Shown here piece after piece: positions 45,690-56,287 of a stretch of 64,000 nucleotides of DNA. The notes below the pieces were generated by a model, which was not told where the DNA came from, searched no databases, and worked only from the letters and a program-made list of their open reading frames with translations. Within the stretch, counting starts at the first letter, position 1. Each line of letters begins with the position of its first letter. The stretch lies in NCBI GenBank assembly GCA_021234155.1, contig JAJEKV010000032.1:4719835-4783834 (forward strand). Reading direction: 5' to 3'. The stretch comes from Isoetes taiwanensis (taxonomy: Eukaryota; Streptophyta; Lycopodiopsida; Isoetales; Isoetaceae). Position numbers and translations under genes: made by a program.

Positions 45690-47850
45690 TAACCATTTTT
45701 TATCATAAAAGTTGATCCAGAAATCTGTTTTGAATGAAATTTGTTGCATTGGAAAGCTCTCTTATAGATCTCTTCCATGGTATATAATTGAATCAAGTTT
45801 GATTAAGTTATGTGGTTGAAAAACATAACCTTTTGGCTGGCTTTAGTTATAGTTTGTTCGGTGTAACCTCCATCATGCAATGGCACCATGTTTTCTAGAG
45901 TGCATGGGTGGGAACCTCCCCCATCATTAGATATGGTATAACACTTGTATACTTGGTTGAGAAAACATCTGTGCACTATGCACTGGACATGTGTAATTTT
46001 TAGAATTTTAAAACCCAAAAGTTCAAAGGTTCTACGAAAATATGAAGTGGTCACATAAGGTTAAGGCTCAAGGTCACTGGTCATTTTGGCAATAGGGACT
46101 ATCTCCTATAATGCAATGGTTGCCTAAAATGCAATGGCACAGTGTTTGTACAATGGCACCATGGTTATCTATAATACAATGGCACCGCGATTGAACAATT
46201 GCTTCATTGCTAGATATAATGCAATTGTCCATATTAAAATATGTGGACTTTAAAATTATGGAGCCTTTTTACATTTATGGTGCTATGGTAATTAAAGCCA
46301 TGGTTTTAGAAGGTGACAATGGTAATTAAAGCCATGATTTTAGAAGGTGACAATGTAAAGGGACATTGTGGCTTGGATGCCAATAACGAACGCCTCACAT
46401 GTAACGTCTCTGACGGCCCCCCAATGTCAACGTCTCCGGCAAAACTTTTGGGGCGTTCACATGCCATCACTCACATCGCTCAATTCCGAACTTCAAGATT
46501 GCTACACTGCCACTGTTTTTTGCTATACCATCACTGTTTTTGCACCATCAAAGTTCAAGATTGCTTCAAGAATTTACCTATTACTGCAGGTGAAGACCGA
46601 AACTGACTGGAAACGGAGGTCAAGACGTCAAACGGTGAAGCAGCCGGTCGATCAGGAACTGCTGGAGCAGTTTGACGTCCAACACTTTGGACGTTGAGCC
46701 GTCCGGCAAAAAACATGAACACGTGAATACTTCTAGTATTGTATGTGAAGCGTCCGTCCCCTAATTGAAAATTTCACAACCTTTGCCAATAATTGAAAAT
46801 TTCAATATAAGTTTTTTCAAAAAATTAATTTCTCTTTGTTTACTTCTGGAAATCGAACCTAGGGTAATCGAAACCCTAGCAGCGTCTTGGAGCAAAAACG
46901 GCCGCCCTTATCTGAGCAATGGTTTGCTTTGACAGCTTTATACTAGGATCAGAGAATGCAAATAGTGCCTAAAGATAGAGAATGCATCCTGGATTTGCAA
47001 GTAAATGGCGGTTGAATCCAGATTTGGAGGTTCGGCCACAGCTACAGAATCCAGACTTCTGGTTTTAGGGTTTTCGGTTGCCAAATGACTTTGATTCAGC
47101 CATGTCGTTGCTTATCTAGTTTCTGCTCTAATATAGATATGGCAGGGAATAACTTGCTATACAAGTTTTGATGCTGCGGAGAGAAGCCGAAGCCATATCG
47201 TAGTTGTTCCATACATCAGGATACGTCTCTCGCTCATATAATCAGGTCTTTATCCATTTGCATTTGAAAATAGTGGATAGATGTCTGATTCTCCAATTTT
47301 TGCTATAAAAGGCTTTACTCTATGATGATTGGATATATTACTGTATGCATTTTCCACAGCTAAGGAAAAGGACCATTGTTTGCTCCGAAATATTGAATGG
47401 TTCGACCAGTTTCATATTGTCTTATATTGTAGTAACACAAAGTGTATTCTTAAAGAAGTCATTTGGAAATAATCTCCATTTGGCTTAAAATATTCTTGAA
47501 CCTTTGGTGTAGCAGAAGTATGCCAACAGGACCAGGAAGTACATATTCGAATGATGCCAAGTAGCTACATGAAAACCTGGAGGATATGCATTCTAAAGTT
47601 TTATGCAAGCTGCTGAACTATGGAGTGCAAAAATCAGGTCATGATTTATGCTTTTAAGAATGTTAGAAAAAGACCATTTAATGGTAAATACAAGTTCTAG
47701 AGTTTACATTGTGCATAAACAGATTTATGAATTCTTAAATTTGATGTTCGAGGATATTTGTGAAGTTCTACATCTTACATTCTAAAACTTATGGTGGATA
47801 ATGATATACTTTTGAAGTTTATGCCCCCGTATTACTTGTTACAGGATCTC
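45690..47850. other. CACTA interior, unassigned
   Basis: A single unit related to the 180-bp tandem repeat of 28950-29549 lies at 45700-45840 (AAATTTGTTGCATTGGAAAG then CTCTC). Around 46120-46350 the phrases CAATGGCACC and TTAAAGCCATG(A/G)TTTTAGAA recur. No transposase motif is visible. Confidence 0.45.
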
Positions 47851-48067
47851 TATTAACACCACTGAATTGTGGGCTGCAGACCTTGCGATGCCCTCAATAA
47901 GCAACCAAGGTATTCTACCACTACTTGAATTGTATATGAAAAAAATAGTTGTTAACACCACTGAAATGCGAGCTGCAGACCCCGCGCTACCTTCAATAAG
48001 CCTGGTTCAAGTGATAAGTGAAGAATCCAAATCTCCCTTCTTGGCTAAAGTGGCAAGCAACTCTGCA
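47850..48067 (+). pseudogene. Tandem exon-like fragment in the CACTA element
   Basis: An open frame reads two related blocks in a row: NTTELWAADLAMPSIS and, about 100 bases later, NTTEMRAADPALPSIS. The first is flanked by a TTGTTACAG acceptor and a CAAG/GTATTC donor, so it looks like a duplicated exon. The protein is not recognised. The LINE insertion interrupts the frame at 48068. It may be a captured host fragment. Confidence 0.4.
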
Positions 48068-48275
48068 GGTAAAAAGATAGAATAGAATAGAATAGAATTG
48101 TTTTTATCGTCCACGGAGACCAATCGGCCTATGGGACCCAATACAAAAGCGCAGCAGTTACATTACTGCCCGGATTAAAAAACCCCCGCCCCGAAGGGTT
48201 TTCGAGGGAAAAACCGTGGTAGCAATAAGACTGCTGACAACGATTAAATGGTTGACTGGGGGCATATCTGAGCCC

Positions 48276-48563
48276 TCAAGTCCAGTACTTCCTGAATGTA
48301 TGATATGATCTAAGTGAGCGCACCGAAGTCGTGCCCAGTATCATGTGTAGCGGCTCATCAGGTCTAATCAACTGAGCATAGCATGTCTGAATCTGATCAT
48401 ATGCCCGGCAGCCCTGGAAAGTGTGACACTCATCCTCAACAGCTCCCGTCTGGCAGCACTGACAAACCCTATCCCGACGGGGCTCCCCAATCCATCGACC
48501 TGTCTCAATTTGGAGATGGTGGGCACCTGTGCGAATGGAGGCGATATGCCTGCGCTTTTTCAT
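48276..48563 (-). pseudogene. LINE C-terminal zinc finger (zf-RVT)
   Basis: HLQIETGRWIGEPRRDRV leads into C-Q-C-C, then EDECHTFQGC, giving the C..C...H...C finger at the end of ORF2. It aligns with the fingers at 11520-11765 and 34620-34760. Confidence 0.85.
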
Positions 48564-48809
48564 GGGCAGATGTGAACCTAGGTAGCAATGTGGGCCTCGT
48601 TCTAATGTGGGATTTATGTGCTACTTGTAATGTGCTATTTTGACTTGCTCCAGGGCCCTGGAATCCCAAAGCTTGCTGGAGAAACAAGCGTCAAGGTAAT
48701 ATCTCAGGCTATCGCGATCTGCCGCTGTTTCTACCTGGATGCACATGTGCTCCTGGACATTCCATCTAGTTAGCCACTGCACTCGTTTATCCTTCCAACA
48801 ATTCTTGAG

Positions 48810-50135
48810 TCATTGTGGTCCCATTGCCACTGCATAAGCCAAGTGCGGTAGACGATCATCATCCATATTTACCACCTTCTGGAAATAGGCGATGTGTCTA
48901 TCAAGGGCCGCTCGCTGAAGTGGCAGGAAACCTGTCTCCTGCAACAAAATTTGATATGGGACCGTGGATTTCACTCCGAGTGCCCGTGCTAAGAAGGCCT
49001 TCTGCACCTGTTCTAAGTCACTCCAAGTAGCAAGGGACACCACTGGGCCCCAGACTTCAACCTCATACAAAAGAACGGGCTCTACCAATACCCTGAACAG
49101 ATGTGCCTGATGTCCCCAATCATACAATTCTGCTCTGTGGTTATTGTTCTGCATTGCATAAAGTGCTTTCAGCCTGTGGCTACACGCAATCCTATGGAAG
49201 TGTTCCAGCATAGTGTAGAAGGAAACGCCACTCCCAGATACTTGTAGGTGGGTGTCACCTCCACGTGTTGCCCTCGATAAGTGAATGAAGGGGGCCTTAG
49301 ATGGCACGAGGATGAGATTAGGACCACCTTAGTCTTGGCCAGATTGACGTTCATGTCTGTGGCCTGGCAGAATGTATCCAGAGCATCTAGGTGAGACTGC
49401 ATATCCTCTGGAGTGTGAGCTAAGAGGTCAACATCATCTGCATAGATGAGTTGCCTGATGACCTGATGCAAAAGTTGGGTCCCGCCATCTCCATTGTCCA
49501 TGAGCCAGTGTTCCAACTGATCAATGTACAGACCAAACAATGTTGGGGAAAGAGGACATCCCTGGCGGACCCCAATACTGCTAGTGAATGGTTGTCCCGC
49601 CATCCGCATCTGACCTGAACAACTCTCGTACAACCTGTATACTGCATTTTTGCATATCCACAGGAACCTGCAGTTGCTGCAATCTTTCCCTTAACTTTTC
49701 CCGAGGCACAGTGTCAAAAGCGTTCGCAAAGTCAACAAAGCAACAATAGAGGTCCCGCCGACGGTTTCTGCTATCCTCAACCAAAGTCCTCAATGTGAAG
49801 ATATGATCAATGGTTGAATGCCGGGGTCTGAACCCTGCTTGCGTGAGAGCTCGCACACCTGTTGCTTCTGCCCACCTGGTCAACTGTTGCTCAATAATGC
49901 CAGCTAGCAGTTTGGCAAACACCGAACTGACCATGATTGTTCGGTAATTGGTTGGACTATGTGGATCTCCTGCCTTGTAAATGGGAACAACTCTGCTTGT
50001 GGTCCACTGCTGGGGGAATCCTTCCTGTAGCGCCCTGTTGAACATAGCGGTTAGGACTGGTACCATACGCTCCCCTGCCCACTTGAGCAACTCTGCCTGC
50101 ATACCATCCAGGTCCATTGCTTTCCCATTGGACAA
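48810..50135 (-). pseudogene. LINE reverse transcriptase
   Basis: Three overlapping frames give NYRTIMVSSVFAKLL, GFRPRHSTIDHIFTLR and FVDFANAFDTVPR (palm aspartate), then SSIGVRQGCPLSPTLF, the catalytic YADD (QLIYADDVDLLAH), NLAKTKVVLISS and YKYLGVAFPS, then VLLYEVEVWGPV and VPYQILLQETGFLPL. Frameshifts near 49600 and 49200-49300 separate them. All catalytic residues seem present. Confidence 0.92.
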
Positions 50136-50231
50136 ACGCTGCAGACCCTGGGTAACATCATCCTCTGTGATTTCTAATGTCGGACCATTCTGTGGGGGTA
50201 TGAGTGCTCGTGTCGCTTGAGGATCATAAAG

Positions 50232-51541
50232 TTACTGCAAGTATTGTTCCCACTGCTCATTAGTGATGTTCCCCGTAGGCTGGGCTGACTTTCGAAGAAC
50301 CTTGTGCCAAAAGGTTCTAGGATGGCTTGCCAACATGTAAAACATTTCCCTTTGATGACGTGCAATGTATTGAGATTTCTTTGCCTTCACGAAAGCACGA
50401 TACTGTGTGGTGGCATGTGGGCGCATTGCAGGATCTGTGATCTGGCGGAGCCGGCATTTGTATTCCTTACACTCAGCATCAAACCACCGATTACGCGGGA
50501 ATGTTGCAGTCCCTGTGATACTTCTCGGGCATGCTATCCCAAAATATCGTTCTGCGACAGTACCAAGTAGCTCAATCAGTTGACCCGTTTGCTGCTCTAG
50601 CGTGGGGGCCTGCAAAATTCCTGAAAGGTCATCTATGAGCATATCAGCATAATCCTTTGCCTGCTCATAATCTAATCGCAAGTGAGGTATACGAGGAGCT
50701 GCCGTAGAAGGGGTTCTAGCAGCCTGCCAAGCCAATTGCAGGTAGAGTGGAAGATGATCTGAGTCGGTCTCCTCATCTCTACTGTCTGTGCCTACCCGAA
50801 AGTGGTTGATCAAATGTACATCCTGCTCAGCGACTAATAGATAGTCCACCACACTAGATCCTCCACCCTGATTCTCTTGTCTGCGGTGCACTTACGGGGA
50901 GGAAGGCCACCGTGCCGCCATTACAAATTACCAAGTCAAAGACACCATATAGTAGAAGCAATCGCCGCCAAAGCGCGTGACGACTATCATCTGATGTTCG
51001 TGGCCAAGCCGCCTCCGCGGGGCGCAGCTGTAACACATCCTGAGCCAAAGGATCAAGTCTCATGGGCTGCTCTACTCCGGTCCGTGCATTGAAGTCCCCA
51101 AGGAGTACCACACTACCCAACTGTCTATGTTGCCAGTATGTCATCATATAGAGCTAGCCCGCCCCACATCCGAAAGTGGGCATGGTAAAAGTTGCTTTCT
51201 GCATGTGGAAAGTAGCAAGCAGCCAAGAAGAGAGGGTTGCCACTACAATTCTGCACCCGCACCCACAAGTACCGGTTGTGTCTGTCAATCTTGTGCAGGA
51301 AGACCGACTGTGCCAAAGACTCCCGGTAATAACAGGCAACCCCTCCATGTCCCCTCTTGCCTATGCAGCTATTGAAGACTCGGAAATGTTGATAGCCTAG
51401 AAGATCAGGTAGCCTGTGTCCTGCGTGCTCCCATGTCTCCATGAGGAAGATGAGATCCATATCTGCAGCAACAGAGTTGAGACTATCCCCCTTCTGCCAT
51501 GGGAAACCTCGACAATTCCAAGAGACCACCCGAAGGCACAT
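50232..51541 (-). pseudogene. LINE AP-endonuclease domain
   Basis: Start MCLRVVSWNCRGFPW gives the first APE motif (asparagine in SWNCRG). METWEH, then GHGGVACYYRES follow; after a frameshift near 51125-51147 LLGDFNART supplies the catalytic D-x-N pair, and after another SSVVDYLLVAEQDVH and ETDSDHLPLYLQL supply the terminal S-D-H motif. This domain nicks target DNA for target-primed reverse transcription. The part to 50232 is the linker to reverse transcriptase (WFDAECKEYKCRLRQ). At least two frameshifts break the frame. Confidence 0.9.
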
Positions 51542-51788
51542 TCCCTATCTGGTAGTAGCAGAGGCATGCACAGATTGAGTTGCGGGGGAAGAGTGGGAAG
51601 CGGTAGCGCATCGAGTCATCTTGACACGAGTGAGAAGCGAGAGGGGGTTGGGGCAGTGAGAAGCGAGAGGAGTTGGGGTGGCATATGACCGAGGAGTAGT
51701 GGCGATGGCGGCGGGGCGGGGGCTGGAGCGCATCGGTGGAGGAGCATGATCAGAGGAGGTGGGGGCTGCAGCTGAATGGTCCGGAGGG

Positions 51789-52320
51789 TCTGCAGCAACA
51801 TTTGGTGAGCGGAAAATGTGCATCTTGATAGAAACAATCATTCTAAATTGATTTATATATCAATGCCCATTTTGAATTTTAGGTTCATGATTTATAAAAT
51901 GAGTTTGACCTTTAAGGTATACTAGTTGGCCTTTAAGGTATACTAGTAGTCACATGCACGCAGGGCAATCAATAATATCGTATATTTTCATTTTGCAGAG
52001 AACAAGCATATCGCAACAAGGAAATGAAACTGTTCGTGAGCACTTGCCACATTATTCTTGTTGGCATTGTAGAGATTGTTACATGTAACTGTGACTTGTT
52101 ATTGCATTTGAATAAAGGAGTTCTTGTTTTACTTATGCCCTTACTTCTTCATAACTTATAATTTGTAGCCTAAATTCATGTTAAACTTTAGCAGCATTAC
52201 AAGCTGTGTAATTAAAAATGCAGACATTGCAAATCAATACAAATTCCAAATCCCAAACAAAATGCAAATCCATACAAAATGCAAATAGACAACAATCTGA
52301 CAAATTTGGTAAAAATTGTT
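51789..52320. other. CACTA interior, right part, unassigned
   Basis: AT-rich sequence with no recognised frame. A 17-base phrase (CTTTAAGGTATACTAGT) is repeated at about 51910 and 51933. The stretch ends at the right subterminal array (52320-52555). Confidence 0.45.
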
Positions 52321-52680
52321 ATGACAAAAATTTTGACGATTTTTTTGACGATTTTGCTGACGATTTTTTTGACGTTTTTTCTAACGAATCCTGACGATTT
52401 TTCTGACGTTTAATCGTCAGAAAACTGACGATTTTTATGACGATTTTTCTGACGCTTCATCGTCAGATAAAAATCGTCAGGTAAATCGTCAGCCATTAAG
52501 GTCTGGGCAGTTGTCTGTTTTGTGAAGACCATCTGACGATTTTTCTGACGCAGAACATGCATTATCTTGTAGTGTGACAAGTGGAATACGATGATAGAAT
52601 AGTAGGTGCAGGGTGCTGATCTAAGTCCTGGGGTCGCATTTTTTTGTACCCCACCCCACCAGCATACTTTTGCCCAAAAA

Positions 52681-52960
52681 GACAGATGACGGAAAGTGGA
52701 CAAGAAAGATTGTGTTTGTCGAGTTTGTGACACTGGAAGAATCAAAGATGAAAACCATGTGCTCAATGAATGTACAGTGTGCATAGACATAAGAACTAGA
52801 TTCAATAAGATGGAATGGGGCTACCCAAATACCTAGAACTCATGGCACAAGATAAGGTAATATCAGACCTAGCAGACGCAATTGGAGAAATGATAAAACA
52901 ACCACCGAGAGGTGCACAACGAAAAAGGGCTCATAATCTGATCCGCTATTAAATGTGTGT
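52681..52960 (+). pseudogene. Host LINE remnant, right part (zf-RVT finger)
   Basis: Frame 52689-52833 reads KKDCVCRVCDTGRIKDENHV then LNEC, the zf-RVT C..C...H...C finger, and ends at a TAG. It continues the LINE sequence interrupted at 45274. Orientation is plus, opposite to the LINE nested inside the CACTA element, and the sequence is more diverged, so this is an older insertion. Confidence 0.7.
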
Positions 52961-53409
52961 CATTGAAGTCCACAATGTGTACATCTCAAAGATGGTGATA
53001 AGAAAGCACTCTCGCATGATAACTAAGGGTTATTAATTAAAGTACCTTTTCTAATTACTTAACTATCTTTCAAAATTTTCCTATTTGTTTTGGGCCGCAT
53101 ATCGGTCATCGCACCATTTTCTTTGCAAGCTTCCTATTGAGCGATTCTTCGTTCAATTTTCACTTGTAAAATGGGGCTCATGAACAACTTTGAGCTCAAA
53201 TTTACTAGAAAGTTTGTTTCGACTCTCTATTCAAAATTAGCTTACCCTAACAAGTAGATTTGACTTGCTAATGACATTCTAACGATGGAAGAAAAAAATT
53301 CTCCCAATTCCCGAGGTTCATATTGGCGGGTTGCCCCCAAATTTTCTACTAGGCCAGTTAGCTACTTAGGAAAATGGCTAGTGCTTGATCTTGGTCAACC
53401 AAGATCATT
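52961..53409 (-). other. Leader of a gypsy-type element
   Basis: This non-coding stretch lies just inside the primer site at 53410-53421 and would be the 5' leader of the minus-strand element whose LTR is 53423-54969. No gag can be recognised before the LINE remnant begins, so the element is truncated here. Confidence 0.5.
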
Positions 53410-53421
53410 GCTCTGATACCA
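53410..53421 (-). promoter_or_regulatory. Primer-binding site, initiator tRNA-Met type
   Basis: The minus strand reads TGGTATCAGAGC, the standard plant LTR-element primer site complementary to the 3' end of initiator tRNA-Met, one base after the CGTCACA end of the LTR. Confidence 0.9.
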
Positions 53422-53422
53422 T

Positions 53423-54969
53423 TGTGACGTTTATTGTTGCGATATATACGGCAGCCGGCAGTATACAACGAAGGACCTTTCCCATTCAATGGCTACCCGT
53501 CATATGGGCCCTCTGTCTAACTCGTGTCTAGGGTGGCCAGACTATCGAGTAGAGGACATAGAGCTGTCATTTCGTCCCGTCCTCTAGGGGTCCCTATGTC
53601 AGGAAGCAAAACATATAAACATAAGCACTAGCAATAACATAACAACAATAAACTACCCCGTAGTGTAGTCATAATCCATCCATGTCACCAAATACAACAA
53701 TATATCAAATACATCGAATACATCAAATAGAGGCTCCTACCCAAGGCTCAGACTCAGGAGTCGACTGACAGCTGGGGGCCTCCAGATAGAACAAACCGAG
53801 TTATGGCAATGACTTGGGTTGGCAATGGACAATGGCTAGGGTGGACCACTCCATCCGCCCCTCCTGTGCATACTTTGCAGATAGGCTAAATCAGGCTCTG
53901 TCATGACTGTAACATGCTAGAGATGCAATCTCATGGTATCATCCAATGGGACTACTCCGGGTTGCATCTCTCCGGTCCGATGGGGTAAGAAGGGTTGCAT
54001 CTCCCCTTCCTGAAGTGCATTGACTCCATGGGAGACTAGAGGATCGTGGCGACACACGTCCATACCCGACTGAACTTCCCAAAATAAGAGCCAAGCTGAC
54101 ACTTGCAACTCTTGAGAGTCAGGGCGACATTATTGACCCAAGAAGTGTCGGATCCATACCCGGCCCACGTGAAGTGACCGACTATGAGCCTAGCCCGCTA
54201 TGGGACCCCAGTAGTCGCGCTCAGCAGGGTTCTCCCTCCACTTTGCCACTGACCCCGTTGTGTGGTGCTCAGTCACTCCATAGCCTCCGTAGCCAGGTGG
54301 GCTCTATGCACATGCCACATAATAATGGGAACTAATGGTTCTAAACTAGAAGCATCATCTAAATAGTGGCTATTAGGTCTCTACCCCCATCCCAATACAT
54401 AAGAGGTGCGAACATATAATCACATACATCTAACTTATAGTTAGGGTTCATTGATTAGGGTTCATGCTCAGAACTATACATTCTATAATGGCTCTACTAG
54501 GACACAATGTGCAACTCAATTGGAGTCTATTCGAAGTACTTGCTCCTGACGAGCTGCCTTTGGCTCTCAGGTTCTCCATCTCTAGTAGGTGGTCCGAGTA
54601 GATGACCCTCCTCTGCTACATTTGCGCTTTCGGACTGCTACTGCAACCTCGGCTGTCGAAGACGATCCTCGAATTGGAGCAGTAGGCACGAATTCGTGGA
54701 GCCAAAAGTGGTCTAGGTTTAGGGTTTGGCCTTTTATGTGTTAGGGTTCACATGAGGGCCACTTGGCTCCAATAGGGCGTGTCCATGTGGCGGGCCACCT
54801 ATCGAGTGAAGCCATGTGGAAATGGGCCACCTCCTAAAGCTGGCTAAGTTATGTAAATAACTTGGCCATGCCCCCCACACTTGGTGCATAGTCTACTAAT
54901 GTAGATTTTTATAGTTACGTGGGCCTAGGATATACGTATTTATATCGTATATTCTAGCGGAACGTCACA
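53423..54969 (-). mobile_element. 5' LTR of a gypsy-type element (TGTGACG family), 1.55 kb
   Basis: On the minus strand it begins TGTGACGTTCCGC at 54969 and ends AACGTCACA-type sequence at 53423, with 7-bp perfect inverted termini (TGTGACG/CGTCACA). A primer site follows. The same family is seen at 2974-3615 and, decayed, at 16200-16690. Its 3' LTR is not in the window. The bases beyond 54969 belong to another gypsy fragment, so this copy inserted into, or recombined with, an older element. Confidence 0.85.
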
Positions 54970-54972
54970 AGC

Positions 54973-55059
54973 ATTAGAATGAAAAGGGATGTTAAGCATT
55001 TTGTTAATCAATGTTTGCAGTGTCAGAGAGTAAAGATTTCATTCGATAACGATTATTGG
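54973..55059 (+). pseudogene. Gypsy integrase zinc-binding (HHCC) fragment
   Basis: The plus frame reads IRMKRDVKHFVNQCLQCQRV then KISFDNDYW. This is the end of the H2C2 integrase zinc finger of Ty3/gypsy elements, with the two cysteines in C-L-Q-C. It begins within four bases of the LTR boundary, so the N-terminal part was cut off by that insertion. No core integrase is readable after it. Confidence 0.75.
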
Positions 55060-56100
55060 AACCCCTTAGAGATCATGGCTTATTGGAACCCTTTAGAGAT
55101 CATGGCTTATCGGAACGGGAATGTGGACCCAAAAGTCGGAACAGGAACGTGAACATAAAATTTTTAGAACAGAAATGGACAACATCGGGAAAGCTATAGC
55201 TGTGCCTATTTCTTAATGCCTGGAAAGCTATAGCTAAGCCTATTTCTTAATGCCTTCCCTTCTCTGAAAGGCTTGTTGGAGTCTTGGAAGACAGTACAGA
55301 CCTTATTTCATACCAATTCTATTGTCTGTCACCAGTTTAGCGTTCTTTGTTGGTCAATACATGTCGACAATAATCTTCCACTTTGTGCCTCAATCCATCC
55401 ATTAACTCGGCGACATTGGAGGTTAACATGAATCTTGACAATTTTGGCATGGTATTATTTTGGCCAGCTAGTGATGGTGGAGGTCTTTCAAATCAAAATT
55501 TTTGTTGTCTCCGGGACAGACCTATTTGGCAAAAAGTTTCTCATACTCTGCCACTTGTTGCTCTAGAGCCTATTAATGGGTGCACGCGAATTTCCCACCA
55601 AAGTATTTACGAGCATCGTGAACTCTATGTATGAGCTGCTTGTTAATGGCTATAATAAATCCTAAGTTTTATTTCTTGTCCATATATTATTTAATTAATT
55701 TACCTTCTCATCTATTTCACTTAGTTTTAGAGGGCAACCTTCCGTTGAGTTTGTTTTGGTTTAGTGTTTCCGCAACACTGGCTGGGAGTTAGTTTGAGGA
55801 GGAATATGCCAGTTTGGTAACGAAGTCTACTAAAGTTTTATTTGGCACACCTTTAACTTAGCCACAAAACGGATGGCAAAAAATGTCGCACCGTGTCCTA
55901 TCTCTGCTCACTTATGCCATACAATTTAAGCCGTCGAATGTTCATCTAACGGCTATTCCTTTCTGGCATCCCCCTTAACCACATACTCTGGATAAACCCT
56001 CTGCTTCTCCATGTTGGGCAGCTAGCCGGCCTCAATTACGGCCTCGCTTTGCGCATTGCGTGCATCTCCGTTAACCTTTCTCTCTTCTTCCTGCAAATTC
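55060..56100. other. Gypsy debris and EF-Tu upstream region
   Basis: From 55060 to about 55700 no frame is convincing; a short duplication (GGAAAGCTATAGCT(G/A)(T/A)GCCTATTTCTTAATGCC) lies at 55187-55252. The last few hundred bases must contain the EF-Tu promoter. I see no clear TATA box. A CT-rich run (TTTCTCTCTTCTTCCTG) at about 56078-56095 fits a 5' UTR near the start site. Confidence 0.4.
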
Positions 56101-56109
56101 TGACTCTTG

Positions 56110-56269
56110 GTAAGCACAAATGCATTTGGGTTTTCTGTTTTTTTCAAGTTTTGTTCAATGAATTCACAAGTGTTTTCTTGGGTTGAATTTCTTTTTCCAA
56201 ATCTGCTGCATTTGGTCGCTATATCTTATAATTCAAATGTTTTGTTCTGTGGTTTATTCGAGCCTTTAG
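56110..56269 (+). other. Probable 5'-UTR intron of the EF-Tu gene
   Basis: A good donor (CTTG/GTAAGC) at 56110 and an acceptor (CCTTTAG/G) at 56268-56269 enclose a T-rich stretch, ending 18 bases before the ATG. Leader introns are common in plant elongation-factor genes. This is inferred from splice signals only. Confidence 0.45.
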
Positions 56270-56287
56270 GGTTCTAAGGAGGTAGCG

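Larger units (their letters stand above)
48069..51788 (-). mobile_element. LINE, 3.7 kb, with (TTCTA)n tail, inside the CACTA element
   Basis: The minus strand carries, in order, an endonuclease, reverse transcriptase and zinc finger, then a 3' UTR with hairpin (48175-48204), GGTCTCCGTGGACGATAAAAA and a (TTCTA)n tail at 48078-48100. TCTGCAG at 48062-48068 and 51789-51795 is a possible 7-bp target duplication. The first 240 bases (51545-51788) are GC-rich and code at most for a proline/alanine-rich stretch. It is the best-preserved member of the family also seen at 33.1 kb, broken by a few frameshifts. Confidence 0.85.
45433..52574. mobile_element. CACTA (En/Spm) DNA transposon, non-autonomous, 7.1 kb
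   Basis: It starts CACTACAATAGGATG and ends with the inverse of CACTACAAGATAATG. The 3-bp target duplication is TGA (45430-45432 and 52575-52577). Subterminal regions at about 45455-45680 and 52320-52555 are packed with CGTCAG(A)nTCGTCAG units in opposite orientation, the usual TnpA-type binding arrays of CACTA elements. No transposase is recognised. The interior carries a tandem-exon fragment at 47.85-48.07 kb and a LINE. Confidence 0.93.
45275..52675. mobile_element. Small TIR element (MITE-like), now split by a CACTA element
   Basis: The ends carry GGGCAAAAGTATGCTGGTGG at 45275 and its exact inverse ending at 52675, followed inside by (GGTG)GGGTACAAAA. The likely target duplication is AAAAA on each side, in an A-rich site, so it is not decisive. 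Without the inserted CACTA element it would be only about 260 bp, with no coding sequence. Confidence 0.75.

Noticed and set aside
45455-52555. Regularly spaced short repeats (CGTCAG units) that resemble a CRISPR-like array
   Set aside because: They are in both orientations, irregularly spaced and next to CACTA termini, which is the normal subterminal repeat pattern; the DNA is plant nuclear.
55260-55630. Frames resembling gypsy integrase core (LFHTNS, VCHQF)
   Set aside because: The resemblance is too weak and without the catalytic D-D-E residues; only the zinc-finger fragment at 54973-55059 is kept.
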